From contig CALWZV010000010.1 of NCBI GenBank assembly GCA_944386115.1, positions 1 to 37,717 of the forward strand: 37,717 nucleotides of DNA, read 5' to 3'. Of the stretch, positions 1 to 9,118 are shown one piece after another. Source of the DNA: an uncultured Clostridia bacterium. GTDB taxonomy: Bacteria; Bacillota; Clostridia; TANB77; CAG-508. How positions within the stretch are numbered: the first letter of the stretch is position 1; each line of letters starts with the position of its first letter. A program made the translations under genes and the position numbers. The notes beneath the pieces are model-generated. The model was not told where the DNA came from, searched no databases, and was given only the letters and a program-made list of their open reading frames with translations.

Positions 1-504
1 AATTTCGTCTCCTGGGAAACCATATTCTGTTAATAGGTCTCTTACTTCCATTTCAACTAATTCTAATAGTTCTGGATCGTCTACCATGTCACATTTGTTT
101 AGATATACTACGATGTATTTAACACCAACTTGTCTTGCTAATAGTATGTGTTCTCTTGTTTGTGGCATTGGTCCATCTGCTGCAGATACAACTAGGATTG
201 CTCCATCCATTTGTGCTGCACCTGTAATCATGTTTTTAACATAGTCTGCGTGTCCTGGGCAGTCAACGTGTGCATAGTGTCTTTTTTCTGTTTCATATTC
301 AACGTGTGCTGTGTTGATTGTAATTCCTCTTGCTTTTTCTTCTGGTGCTCCATCGATTTGATCATATGCTGTATATTGAGCTTTTCCTAATAATCCTAAC
401 CATTTTGTTATAGCTGCTGTTGTTGTTGTTTTTCCGTGGTCAACGTGACCAATTGTACCAATGTTAACATGTGGCTTTGTTCTTTCAAATTTTGCTTTAG
501 CCAT
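1..504 (-). CDS. tuf: Elongation factor Tu, N-terminal 168 residues (gene runs off the window start)
   Basis: EF-Tu is the GTPase that delivers aminoacyl-tRNA to the ribosomal A site. The visible part is most of the G domain: P-loop [11 protein letters not shown] at residues 19-29, the switch segment [14 protein letters not shown], the G3 motif DCPGHADY and the G4 motif NKCD. The start is ATG at 504, preceded by an AAGGAGGA site. The gene follows fusA, the usual end of the str operon, but a SigA-like promoter in the 147-base gap suggests it is also transcribed on its own. One CGG triplet (434-436) spans the His-Gly codons of the P-loop out of phase and is read normally. Identification is certain; the C-terminal domains lie outside the window. 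Confidence 0.98.
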   Translation of the reverse strand, partial: MAKAKFERTKPHVNIGTIGHVDHGKTTTTAAITKWLGLLGKAQYTAYDQIDGAPEEKARGITINTAHVEYETEKRHYAHVDCPGHADYVKNMITGAAQMDGAILVVSAADGPMPQTREHILLARQVGVKYIVVYLNKCDMVDDPELLELVEMEVRDLLTEYGFPGDEI

Positions 505-590
505 TTTTAAATCCTCCTTTAATTTTTATAGTTTCTAATATTTTAGAAATCTAAATTTATTTTTAAAATTATAAACTATTTTGTAGTGGT

Positions 591-619
591 ATTTTATACC
601 ATATAACTTAAAAAATCAA
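591..619 (-). promoter_or_regulatory. SigA-type promoter for tuf
   Basis: On the minus strand TTGATT (619-614) and TAAAAT (596-591) are separated by 17 bases, about 90 bases upstream of the tuf start. The rest of the fusA-tuf gap shows no other clear feature. Confidence 0.6.
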
Positions 620-651
620 GTGATTTTCTATTTTTTTTAAAATTATAGCTA

Positions 652-2737
652 TTATTCTTCTTTTTTAGCTCTTGTTGAAACAATATTATCTAATATTGAT
701 TTTGGAACTTCTTCATAATGACTTGGTTCCATACTGTATGTTCCTCTTCCGTTGTGTTTTTGAACGTAAGTCTGTTGCATATCCAAACATTTCTGAAAGT
801 GGTATAAATGCCCTTATTATTTGATTTCCACTTCTTGCTTCCATTCCTTCCATTCTTCCACGTCTAGAGTTTACATCACCAATTACATCTCCCATATATT
901 CTTCTGGAACTGTTATTTCAACTCTCATTATTGGTTCTAATATAACAGATTTTCCTTGTTTACAACCTTCTTTAAATGCCATTGATCCTGCAATTTTAAA
1001 TGCCATTTCAGAAGAGTCTACATCATGGTAAGATCCATCAACTAATGTTGCTTTGAAATCTATAACTGGATAACCTGCTAAAATTCCGCTTTCAGCAGCT
1101 TCTCTAATTCCTTCTTCTGTTGGTTTTATATATTCTTTTGGAACAACACCACCAACAATTTTGCTTTCAAATTGTATTCCTGAACCTGGTTCTAATGGTT
1201 CTAGTTCTATCCATACATGACCATATTGTCCACGTCCACCTGATTGACGAATAAATTTTCCTTCAACTTTTACTTTATTTCTTATTGTTTCTTTATATGC
1301 AACTTGTGGTTTACCTACATTACATTCAACTTTAAATTCTCTTTTTAATCTGTCTACAATTATATCTAAGTGCAATTCTCCCATTCCTGCAATTATTGTT
1401 TGACCAGTTTCATGGTCTGTGTATGTTTTAAATGTTGGATCTTCTTCAGCTAGTTTTGCAAGAGCTATTGCCATTTTTACTTGTGCAACTTTATCTTTTG
1501 GCTCAATAGCAATATCTATAACTGGTTCTGGGAATTCCATTGATTCTAATATAACAGGATGTGCTGGATCACATAATGTATCTCCTGTTGTAACTTCTTT
1601 TAATCCAACTGCTGCTGCAATGTCTCCTGAATATACTTTATCAATATCTTCTCTATGGTTAGAATGCATTTGAAGTATTCTTCCTATTCTTTCTTTTTTG
1701 TCTTTATTACTGTTTAGTACTGTTGAACCAGAATCTAATGTTCCTGAATATACTCTAAAGAAGCATAATTTTCCAACAAATGGATCTGTTGCGATTTTGA
1801 ATGCAAGAGCTGCAAATGGCTCATCGTCACCTGTTTTTCTTTCCACTTCATTACCATCTAAGTCAATACCTTTTATGTGTGGTACATCTAATGGTGATGG
1901 CATAAACTCTACTATGTTATTTAGTAATTCTTGAACACCTTTATTTTTATATGATGAACCACAACATACTGGAACTATTTTATTTGCTATTGTTCCAATT
2001 CTTAGTCCTCTTTTTATTTCTTCTTCTGAAAGTTCTTCACCTTCTAAATATTTCATCATAAGCTCATCATCTTGTTCTGCTGCAGCTTCTACCATTTGTG
2101 ATCTATATTTATTTGCTAGTTCTACTAATTCTGCTGGGATATCTTTTTCTTCAATTTCTTTTCCTAAATCATCTTTATGAACAAATGCTCTCATTTTTAT
2201 TAAATCTACTATTCCAATAAAGCTGTCCTCTGCACCTATTGGTAATTGAATTGGTACAGCATTTGCATTTAATCTTGTTCTCATTTGCTCAACACATCCT
2301 AAGAAATTTGCTCCTGTAATATCCATTTTATTTACATATGCCATTCTTGGTACATGATATTTATCTGCTTGTCTCCAAACTGTTTCAGATTGTGGTTGAA
2401 CTCCACCTTTTGCACAGAAAACTGTAACTGAACCATCTAAAACTCTTAATGATCTTTCAACTTCTACTGTAAAGTCAACATGTCCTGGTGTGTCTATAAT
2501 GTTTATTCTGTTATTTAGCCAAAAACATGTTGTGGCAGCAGATGTTATTGTAATACCTCTTTCTTGTTCTTGCTCCATCCAGTCCATAGTAGCAGCACCC
2601 TCATGTACTTCTCCTATTTTATGTGTTTTTCCTGTATAAAATAGAATTCTTTCTGTTGTTGTTGTTTTTCCTGCATCTATGTGAGCCATTATTCCTATAT
2701 TTCTTGTTCTTTCTAGTGGGTATTGTCTTCCTGCCAT
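652..2737 (-). CDS. fusA: Elongation factor G, 694 aa, completed only by a +1 frameshift at CGG (codon 663)
   Basis: EF-G is the GTPase that drives ribosomal translocation. The zero-frame product has P-loop AHIDAGKTT at 18-26, DTPGHVDF and NKMD, then domains II-V, and ends in a nonsense tail after SKTQ because codon 663 is CGG. Skipping the C at 751 gives [20 protein letters not shown] and a natural C-terminus of 32 further residues, ending ARAKKEE-like (STRAKKEE) at a TAA. The restored TQGRG is the family's conserved sequence and the 694-residue length is typical of EF-G. Without the shift the protein would lose its C-terminal helix and end at 713. The start at 2737 follows a GGGGGAA site. 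As fusA is a core gene, a true pseudogene is very unlikely. Confidence 0.95.
748..751 (-). other. +1 frameshift site in fusA: CAA CGGA
   Basis: The zero-frame codon after Gln662 (CAA) is CGG. Dropping the C gives GGA, Gly663, matching the conserved EF-G motif TQGRG. The zero frame meets a stop 12 codons later. Confidence 0.9.
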
Positions 2738-2777
2738 TTTTTTCTATTCCCCCTTTTTTGTTTTGTATTTTTATATT

Positions 2778-3248
2778 CTACCATTTATAATGTGCAAATG
2801 CTCTATTAGCTTCTGCCATTCTATGTGTATCTTCTTTTTTCTTAAATGCATTTCCATTTCCTGAACATGCATCTATTATTTCACCAGCTAATTTTTCAGA
2901 CATAGTTTTTTCATGTCTATTTCTTGCATATATTACTATCCATCTTAGTCCCAATGTTTGTCTTCTTTCTGGTCTAATTTCAATTGGAACTTGGTATGTT
3001 GCTCCACCAACTCTTCTTGCTTTAACTTCAAGAACTGGCATAACATTGTTTAATGCTTCTTCAAATACTTCTAGTGGTTCTTTTTGTTGCTTTTCTCTTA
3101 TTATATCAAATGCTTCATAAACTATTCTTTGAGCAACAGATTTTTTACCATCTAACATTATATTATTAACTAATTTTGTAACTATTTTGCTATTATAAAT
3201 TGGGTCTGGTAAAACTTCTCTTTTTGCAATATATCCTTTTCTTGGCAC
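2778..3248 (-). CDS. rpsG: 30S ribosomal protein S7, 156 aa
   Basis: S7 is the primary assembly protein of the 30S head and contacts mRNA at the exit site. The sequence starts [20 protein letters not shown], contains the family segments [17 protein letters not shown] and LGLRWI, and ends [13 protein letters not shown], full length for the family. An AAGGAGGGA site precedes the ATG. It lies between rpsL and fusA as in nearly all bacterial str operons. The 205-base space before it is structured and may be where S7 controls its own mRNA. Confidence 0.98.
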   Translation of the reverse strand: MPRKGYIAKREVLPDPIYNSKIVTKLVNNIMLDGKKSVAQRIVYEAFDIIREKQQKEPLEVFEEALNNVMPVLEVKARRVGGATYQVPIEIRPERRQTLGLRWIVIYARNRHEKTMSEKLAGEIIDACSGNGNAFKKKEDTHRMAEANRAFAHYKW

Positions 3249-3274
3249 TATTCTTCCCTCCTTATTAATTTTAT

Positions 3275-3440
3275 GACATAAATATATGTCAGGTACTCTT
3301 GGAAACTTTAGTTTCCACGTATAGTGCTAATCTATATAAATCTAAATCTTAAAAATTTAGTAATATCTTCATTTCATAGCACTATTTCAAATTTTTATAC
3401 ATCGAGCATTTTTTTACGATATTTAACGACGAAATGCGAC
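3275..3440 (-). promoter_or_regulatory. Structured rpsL-rpsG intercistronic leader, possible S7 binding site
   Basis: The gap holds several perfect inverted repeats: 3275-3280/3285-3290 (6 bp), 3301-3306/3311-3316 (6 bp), a 9-bp stem 3321-3329/3377-3385 enclosing a smaller stem 3342-3347/3355-3360, and 3406-3411/3432-3437. None is followed by a long U tract, so these are not plain terminators. In E. coli S7 represses translation by binding the S12-S7 intercistronic RNA; a similar role here is inference. Confidence 0.5.
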
Positions 3441-3453
3441 GTTTATAAAAATT

Positions 3454-3870
3454 TTAACCCTTTTTAGGTTTCTTAGCTCCATAACAAGATCTACCTTGAT
3501 TTCTATCTTTTACACCTGCTGTATCTAATGTTCCTCTTATGATGTGATATCTAACACCTGGTAAGTCTTTTACTCTTCCACCTCTTATTAAAACAACACT
3601 GTGTTCTTGTAAGTTGTGTCCAATTCCTGGAATATATGCAGTAACTTCTTGACCATTTGATAGTCTAACCCTTGCAACTTTTCTTAAAGCTGAGTTAGGT
3701 TTTTTAGGTGTTACTGTTTTTACAACTGTACATACCCCTCTTTTTTGTGGTGAACGATTATTAGTTGTTTTTTTCTTTTTAGAGTTATACCCTTTTTGAA
3801 GTGCTGGAGCTGTTGATTTTGCTCTTGTTGATTTTCTTCCTTTTCTAACTAATTGATTAATTGTTGGCAA
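3454..3870 (-). CDS. rpsL: 30S ribosomal protein S12, 138 aa, TTG start
   Basis: S12 lies at the decoding centre of the 30S subunit. The family segments [34 protein letters not shown] and [14 protein letters not shown] are intact, and the end is [10 protein letters not shown]. An ATG exists at 3885, but it overlaps the strong GGAGGTG ribosome site. The canonical S12 start (M)[10 protein letters not shown] begins at TTG 3870, six bases after that site, so TTG is the better start. It is the first gene of the str operon, with its own promoter and a 5' hairpin upstream. Confidence 0.96.
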   Translation of the reverse strand: MPTINQLVRKGRKSTRAKSTAPALQKGYNSKKKKTTNNRSPQKRGVCTVVKTVTPKKPNSALRKVARVRLSNGQEVTAYIPGIGHNLQEHSVVLIRGGRVKDLPGVRYHIIRGTLDTAGVKDRNQGRSCYGAKKPKKG

Positions 3871-3896
3871 TTTTTTCACCTCCATAAATAAAAATA

Positions 3897-3922
3897 AAAC
3901 CGCTAATTTGCATTAGCGGTTT
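3897..3922 (-). promoter_or_regulatory. Hairpin at the 5' end of the rpsL transcript
   Basis: A perfect stem (ACCGCTAAT/ATTAGCGGT with flanking A-T pairs, loop of 4) covers the predicted transcription start and is followed on the minus strand by TTTTATTTTTATTT and then the rpsL ribosome site. It could be an attenuator, a 5' stabilising hairpin, or a terminator for the gene upstream. Confidence 0.55.
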
Positions 3923-3924
3923 AT

Positions 3925-3953
3925 ATTTTATCATTTTTTTCCATTAAAGTCAA
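3925..3953 (-). promoter_or_regulatory. SigA-type promoter for the str operon
   Basis: TTGACT (3953-3948) and TAAAAT (3930-3925) are separated by exactly 17 bases, with transcription expected to begin near 3918, about 50 bases before rpsL. Confidence 0.75.
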
Positions 3954-4022
3954 TGGTTATAGCATGTTCTATATTAAAATTTTTGCAAACATTATATTCT
4001 TGTCTATTAATTAACGCTCATC

Positions 4023-5490
4023 TTATCTAGTAAATTCATCGGCTCCTGTTCTATCTAACGGTCTTTCTGAACTCTTTGTGTATTCATCCATTGGAGCTCT
4101 TCCTACATTTGCTCTTAATCTATCAAGAAACGCTTCTTTTCTAGTTGTTCTTTCTTCTTTTAATGTAGCATATCTTGCAGAAGATTTTGCAAGTTCGTAA
4201 ATTGTATTATCCATTTTAGAATATCTACTAATGAAGCTTTTAATCCTTCTAAAAGGATTTTTAACCTCATGTAATAGAGTTGCAATTCTAATATAATCTA
4301 ATTTTGCTTCAAATTTATCAATTTCATCAATACTTTTTTTAGAAAACTCTTGATTGAAACGATCTAATTCCTCACGCATTGCCTTCAATTTATCTTCAGA
4401 CATATCTTTCATAGATTGAAATTCTTCTTTTCTAATATCTTGTTGTGTTCCATCATCAGCGGTAAACGTAATTTCCTCTTGTTTTAACTCATATAATCTT
4501 TGCTCCAAAATTGTTTTTAAATTCCTTCTATCGGCTAATCCCAAACGTCTTGTCATCTTTAAAATGTCTTCATTTCCACCCTGTCTTAACAATTTTCTTT
4601 GCCTTTCTGGTGATGAGCCCATAAAGTCATTGAACATTGATTTTGCAACATCTTTTGGTTTGGATACTGTTGATGTAGGAGTAACCGTTCTTTGTTCTGT
4701 TTTTTCTTTGGTTTCATCTTCATTTTTAGTATTGTTTTCTCCTATATTTCTATCAAAAGCATAGATGTTTTGGGCTTTTAAAAAAATTTCAATTTCTGTT
4801 CTTCGATTTTTTAATTCTATTTCGTATTTTTTTTGTACTTTTCTCAAATCCTCTAGTTTTCTTTCTTTTGCACTAACGTCTTTCTTCAACCTACTTATTC
4901 CTTTTTGCATATCTTCAGTTGCTTTATCTTTATTAAATTTTCCAGTTACTCGTCCTGCATATGCAAAGCTTTCTTCATCCTTAGCCGCAATTTCCAGTAA
5001 TTTATTCTCTGCTGTTTTAATTTGTTCTTTATCTGTTTTAATATCTTCTTCTATTTTATTAATTCTAGATTTATTTTCATCTAAGATTGCTTGATACATT
5101 TCTAACAACCCAAGTGCTTCTTCCTTGAATTGCTCTTTTGCATCTTTTTTTCTTTTAGAAATATCACTCAATTTAACTTCAATACCATTATTTCCTTCTA
5201 ATATTTGTCTATTAATATTATAATCTGCAAGTATTTCTAATTTTTGTTCTAATGAAAGTTCTCTATCTATAAATTCTTCTCTAGTACCGCCGTCCAATTA
5301 TATAAGCTTCATATTCTCTATAATGATTTTTTAGGTATTCTTCTGTTACTACTTTTTTTGTTTCTTTGTTAACATATTCGTCTCTTTCTTTATTTATTTC
5401 ATTTACTCTGGTAGCTAAGCTAGTTTTAAGCAAATCTACTTCTTCAAATTCTTCTTTCATAGTTCCTTCTATACTTTTTCTGGCAGGCAT
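4023..5490 (-). CDS. Coiled-coil protein of unknown function, 488 aa, read through a +1 frameshift
   Basis: I do not recognise a family. The rejoined protein has a charged N-terminus (MPARKSIEGTMKEEFEEVDL), then long Lys/Glu-rich helical stretches at about 110-250 and 330-460 that look like coiled coil, with a Ser/Thr/Pro linker (TVTPTSTVSKPKD) between. There is no signal peptide or membrane segment, so it is probably cytosolic. The start at 5490 has an AAGGAGA site. The zero frame ends after YEAYIIG at codon 67 (CGG CGG TAC TAG); skipping one base restores IIGGGTREEFIDREL and 422 more residues. A caller would otherwise split it into 69- and 424-residue pieces. It is one base downstream of the 42-aa gene and shares its promoter. 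Confidence 0.8.
5289..5292 (-). other. +1 frameshift site in the coiled-coil gene: GGA CGGC
   Basis: The zero frame reads GGA CGG CGG TAC TAG. Skipping the first C gives GGC GGT ACT (Gly-Gly-Thr) and opens 422 codons. Two CGG codons are in tandem, so the shift could be at either; after a shift at the first, the second is out of phase. Confidence 0.8.
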
Positions 5491-5491
5491 A

Positions 5492-5620
5492 TTATTTCTC
5501 CTTTCTATCCATTACTTTTTCTATTTTTATCATTTTCTTTAGTGTTTCATTACATCTTTCCATTAGTTCAAAATTTTCTTCTATTTCTTTTATGTTTTCT
5601 TCGTATTCTTTTTCTCTCAT
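5492..5620 (-). CDS. Small charged helical protein, 42 aa
   Basis: The ORF reads MREKEYEENIKEIEENFELM and ends KVMDRKEK, almost entirely Glu, Lys, Ile and Asn, so a single amphipathic or coiled-coil helix is likely. It has an AGAGGTG ribosome site, a good promoter 30 bases upstream, and stops one base before the next ATG, so it is translated with the 488-aa coiled-coil gene. I recognise no family; it may be a partner of that protein, which is also helical. Confidence 0.7.
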   Translation of the reverse strand: MREKEYEENIKEIEENFELMERCNETLKKMIKIEKVMDRKEK

Positions 5621-5649
5621 AAAAACACCTCTTTTCACAGATTAACATA

Positions 5650-5678
5650 ATTATAACATATTTTCCATTTTTATGCAA
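5650..5678 (-). promoter_or_regulatory. SigA-type promoter for the coiled-coil operon
   Basis: TTGCAT (5678-5673), 17 bases, then a perfect TATAAT (5655-5650). It lies 30 bases upstream of the 42-aa gene. Confidence 0.75.
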
Positions 5679-5711
5679 CCTTTAAGTTCTAATTGAAGCC
5701 ATTTGAATGAC

Positions 5712-7061
5712 TTACATAAAATTTAAGTTGTCCAAGGCTCTTTCTCCAATCTTTTTGTAGCGTTCTTTTTTGTCTTTTATTTTCTCTTCTAGTTCTGGTA
5801 ATATGCCAAAGTTAGCATTCATTGGTTGGAAATTATTGTTTTCTGTACTTATGTATTTTGCTAATGCTCCTATCATTGTTTTTTCTGAAAATATTATTTT
5901 TTTATTCGTTTTTAAAAATCTCTCACAGGCATTTAGTGCAGCTACCATCCCAGAACTTATTGATTCTACATATCCTTCTACACCTGTTATTTGTCCTGCA
6001 AAATAAATATTATTATTTGATTTTAAATTATATGTTTCATTTAATAGTTTTGTTGAATTTATATATGTATTTCTATGCATTACTCCATATTTTACAAATT
6101 CAACATTTTCTAATCCTGGTATTAATTTGAATACTCTTTTCTGTTCCCCAAATTTTAGATTAGTTTGGAAACCTACCATATTGTATATTGTTCCTTGTTG
6201 GTTATCTTGCCTTAGTTGTACAATAGCATATGGTCTTTTACCAGTTCTTGGATCATCAAAACCTACTGGTTTTAATGGTCCAAATCTTAATGTTTCAATT
6301 CCTCTTTTTGCCATTATTTCTATTGGCATACATCCTTCAAATATTTCATTTTTCTCAAATTCGTGTAATGTTACTGTTTCTGCTTTTATTAATTCATTGT
6401 AAAATGTTATATATTCTTTTTCGTCCATAGGAAGATTAATGTAACTTTCATTGCTTTTATTGTCTAGTCTTAACTTCCATTCGCAATCACTTTCATTGCT
6501 CTTTTTTTCTTGCTCGTACCTGTTCCCATAAAATGCAATATTAAAATTTATACTATCCTTTGTTAATATTGGTGCTGCAGCATCAAAAAAATGTAACTTA
6601 TCTTGTCCTGTTATTTTGGAAATCTCTTTTTCCATTTTTTCTGATGTTAGTGGTCCAGTTGCAATAATTGTAATTCCATCTTCTTCTATATTTTCACATT
6701 CTTTACGTATTACTTCTATGTTTTTGCTTTTTTCAATTTCTTCAGTTACCATTTTTGAAAATATTTCTCTATCTACAGCTAATGCTTGTCCTGCTGGCAC
6801 TGAAGTCTTATCTGCTATTTTTATTAAAAGTGAATCTAAATATCTTAATTCTTGTTTTAAAAGCCCACAAGCATTTGTTATTAAATTAGATTTTAATGAA
6901 TTACTACATACAATTTCAGCTAGATTCGAATTTTTGTGTGCTGGTGAAAATTTTTTTGGTTTCATTTCATATAGTTTTACCTTTATGTTTCTTTTAGAAA
7001 TCTGATAAGCAGCTTCTGCTCCTGCTAAGCCCCCTCCAATTATTGTTATGTAATCTTTCAT
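5712..7061 (-). CDS. trmFO: TrmFO, folate/FAD-dependent tRNA (uracil-54 C5) methyltransferase, 449 aa
   Basis: TrmFO makes ribothymidine at position 54 of tRNA using methylenetetrahydrofolate and FAD. The FAD-binding GGG motif TIIGGGLAGAEAAYQ lies at 6-20, followed by the family segments IVCSNSLKSN and CGLLKQELR, and later PYAIVQLRQDN, MVGFQTNLKFGEQ, and AGQITGVEGYVESISSG near the C-terminus. Length fits the family. trmFO next to topA is common in Bacillota; here the VWA gene sits between them. One arginine near the C-terminus (ERYKK) uses CGC, showing that codon is ordinary arginine here. Confidence 0.95.
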   Translation of the reverse strand: MKDYITIIGGGLAGAEAAYQISKRNIKVKLYEMKPKKFSPAHKNSNLAEIVCSNSLKSNLITNACGLLKQELRYLDSLLIKIADKTSVPAGQALAVDREIFSKMVTEEIEKSKNIEVIRKECENIEEDGITIIATGPLTSEKMEKEISKITGQDKLHFFDAAAPILTKDSINFNIAFYGNRYEQEKKSNESDCEWKLRLDNKSNESYINLPMDEKEYITFYNELIKAETVTLHEFEKNEIFEGCMPIEIMAKRGIETLRFGPLKPVGFDDPRTGKRPYAIVQLRQDNQQGTIYNMVGFQTNLKFGEQKRVFKLIPGLENVEFVKYGVMHRNTYINSTKLLNETYNLKSNNNIYFAGQITGVEGYVESISSGMVAALNACERFLKTNKKIIFSEKTMIGALAKYISTENNNFQPMNANFGILPELEEKIKDKKERYKKIGERALDNLNFM

Positions 7062-7097
7062 ATTTATATTTTCCTTTCTGTGTGTTTAATTTCTCTC

Positions 7098-9000
7098 TTA
7101 TCTTTTTGGAGCTCTTATATGTTCTTCAATATTCCATATAATTGTTGGTCTTAAATTTTCTCCTGTTGGTGGAGTAATTATTACCATTGGATTTGTATTA
7201 TCATATTCTTTTACTCTTCTTGCTATATAGTTGTAATTTCCTGAAACTACACTATTGTTCCAACCTTTACTATTTCTTCTTCCAGCACCATTATAAAAAC
7301 TTACTATTTCTGAAGTTCCTGTATGTATAAATGCCTCGTCTCCGTCTTCTAAGCTTATCATCTTACTTGAGTACATATCTATTGTAACTTTTTGTTTTGG
7401 TAAAAGTGATGTTTCTAATTTATATACTTGTAAGTCATTTTCTAAAATAGCATTCCTAACATCTTCAGATAATTGTAACAAATTATCTTCTTTTACATAT
7501 ACTTCAGATGAAAAATTAACATTTTTACTTATATATGTGTATATAACTATATTATTTGCTATTATATCATCTGGCACATCTCTAAAATAGTTTGATAATC
7601 TATCTTCTTCACCTTCATTTACTATGTGAAATTTATAATAACATTCAACCACAGCTCCTTGCATTAGCTCTTCATCCATTTCTATATTGACCAAATCTTC
7701 TAATATTTTTGCATTTCTTACTAATCCTACAGATGTGTCTATTATAACATCTCCATTGGCTAATGTTAGTTTAACTCTTTCAAGTGTTTCATATAATGTT
7801 AATATATTTTTTGGTCTTTCTGTTAGTCCAATATTTATTTCGTCAATTTCTGGGTCTGTATTTTGATTGATTCTTATTTTAAATGTTTCTGCCATCATCC
7901 ATGTGTTTTGTGCAAATTCTTGTAATTGACTATTATTTAATAATTCTATTTGCATTTTGGTTCCTAAGTCATATGTATAATTTGAATCTGAGTATGCAAT
8001 TACTCCTGCTCTTGTTCCGAGAACCAGGTGCATCTTGCTTGTATGTACCTGATATATCAACTGCTGATGATCTTTTTTCATTATTAGTTATTATTTGAGA
8101 AACCTCTTCTTTTACATCATTTAATATAGTGTCTTCTAATTGACTATTTGATGTTTGATATACTTTTCCAGTAATAGGATTTCCGTTTTCATCTAAAAAT
8201 GGATCTTGCATACTTGTTGTAACTGCAATAAATTGTATTCCTTTTGAGTCAATTTCTCTTAATTTTTGTGCTGTTTCTTGCATATCAGCTGGATATCCAT
8301 CTGTAAATAGCATAACTACCATGTTTTCGTAATCTGTTTCATTTGCTTTATCAAGTACTATTTGTAATGCTGGTGCAATATTAGTTCCACCTTTTGTGGT
8401 TAACCCATTTATTATGTTTTTTAATTCCCCTATATCACTAGTATTACTTATTAATTCCCTTGCTGTTGATTCAAATTCAATTAAACTAAATGTAGTTTGA
8501 CCTTCTAGTTCTTCTACTAAACTATTTAATATTCTTTTTATTAACTGTAATCCTGACTCTTCTCCAGAAAATGAACTCATACTTCCAGAAACATCTATTA
8601 TTAATGTAAAGTTATTCCCATCTATGTCGCTTACAGAAACACCTGAGCCAGTTGTTCTATAATCTTGACCATTATATTTTGCTGTTCCATGTTCTATAAA
8701 TTGATTATATGTTCCATATTTAAATCTTACTTTATATCTTCCATCTCCTAAACCATCAAATCTGTAGTTTCCTGATGAGTCAGTTTTAGTGGTTTGTATG
8801 ACCTCTTCTGATTCATCTTCATTAACTCTTAGCAATTCTGCTTCTATATTTGGTAATTTTATTTCTGATTCCTCATTGTATTCACCATCTTTGTTTGCAT
8901 CATCCCAAGCATACCCAGATATGCTTTTTGCATACACTGAGCTCAAACTTAAAATTATTAACATTATACTTATTATAACTATAAGTTTGATTGCTTTCAT
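7098..9000 (-). CDS. Secreted VWA-domain protein with SdrD-B-like repeat, 633 aa, read through a +1 frameshift
   Basis: The N-terminus (MKAIKLIVIISIMLIILSLS then SVYA) is a signal peptide. An SdrD-B/CNA-B-like domain follows (GYAWDDANKDGEYNEESE, about 29-95), then a von Willebrand A domain with a complete MIDAS start DVSGSMS (D136, S138, S140), the TKGGT threonine and MLFTDGYP. The C-terminal half has no recognised domain and no LPXTG or membrane anchor is visible. The zero frame breaks after QDAPGS at codon 328 (CGG); skipping the C gives GTRAGVIAYSDSNYTYDLG and 306 residues to the end. The start has an AAGGAGGA site. It lies between trmFO and topA and is likely an extracellular adhesion or surface protein; its partner is unknown. 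Confidence 0.85.
8016..8019 (-). other. +1 frameshift site in the VWA gene: TCT CGGA
   Basis: After Ser327 (TCT) the zero-frame codon is CGG. Dropping C gives GGA (Gly328). The two open frames overlap here by 113 bases, so position rests on the shared CGG rule rather than on a conserved family residue. Confidence 0.75.
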
Positions 9001-9019
9001 TTTTCATCCTCCTTCTTTT

Positions 9020-9028
9020 ATTATACCA
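9020..9028 (-). promoter_or_regulatory. Extended -10 promoter for the VWA gene
   Basis: TGGTATAAT (TGn plus perfect -10) lies 20 bases upstream of the VWA start; the matching -35 (TAGAAT) is weak. It is just downstream of the topA terminator. Confidence 0.5.
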
Positions 9029-9080
9029 CATAAAGCGATTAAATTCTATCAACAGCATATTTTTCCATTATATTTCGCCA

Positions 9081-9114
9081 AAAAAATAATCTTAATTACT
9101 TAAGATTATTTTTT
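9081..9114 (-). terminator. Intrinsic terminator of topA
   Basis: An 11-bp perfect stem (9085-9095/9100-9110, loop TTAC) just after the topA stop is followed on the minus strand by a run of T. Confidence 0.8.
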
Positions 9115-9118
9115 AATT

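Noticed and set aside
1419-1934. Plus-strand open frames inside fusA and elsewhere
   Set aside because: They are antisense shadows of conserved minus-strand genes, with no ribosome sites or recognisable products.
3871-3885. ATG start for rpsL giving MEVKKL before PTINQ
   Set aside because: The ATG overlaps the GGAGGTG ribosome site; TTG at 3870 gives the canonical S12 N-terminus.
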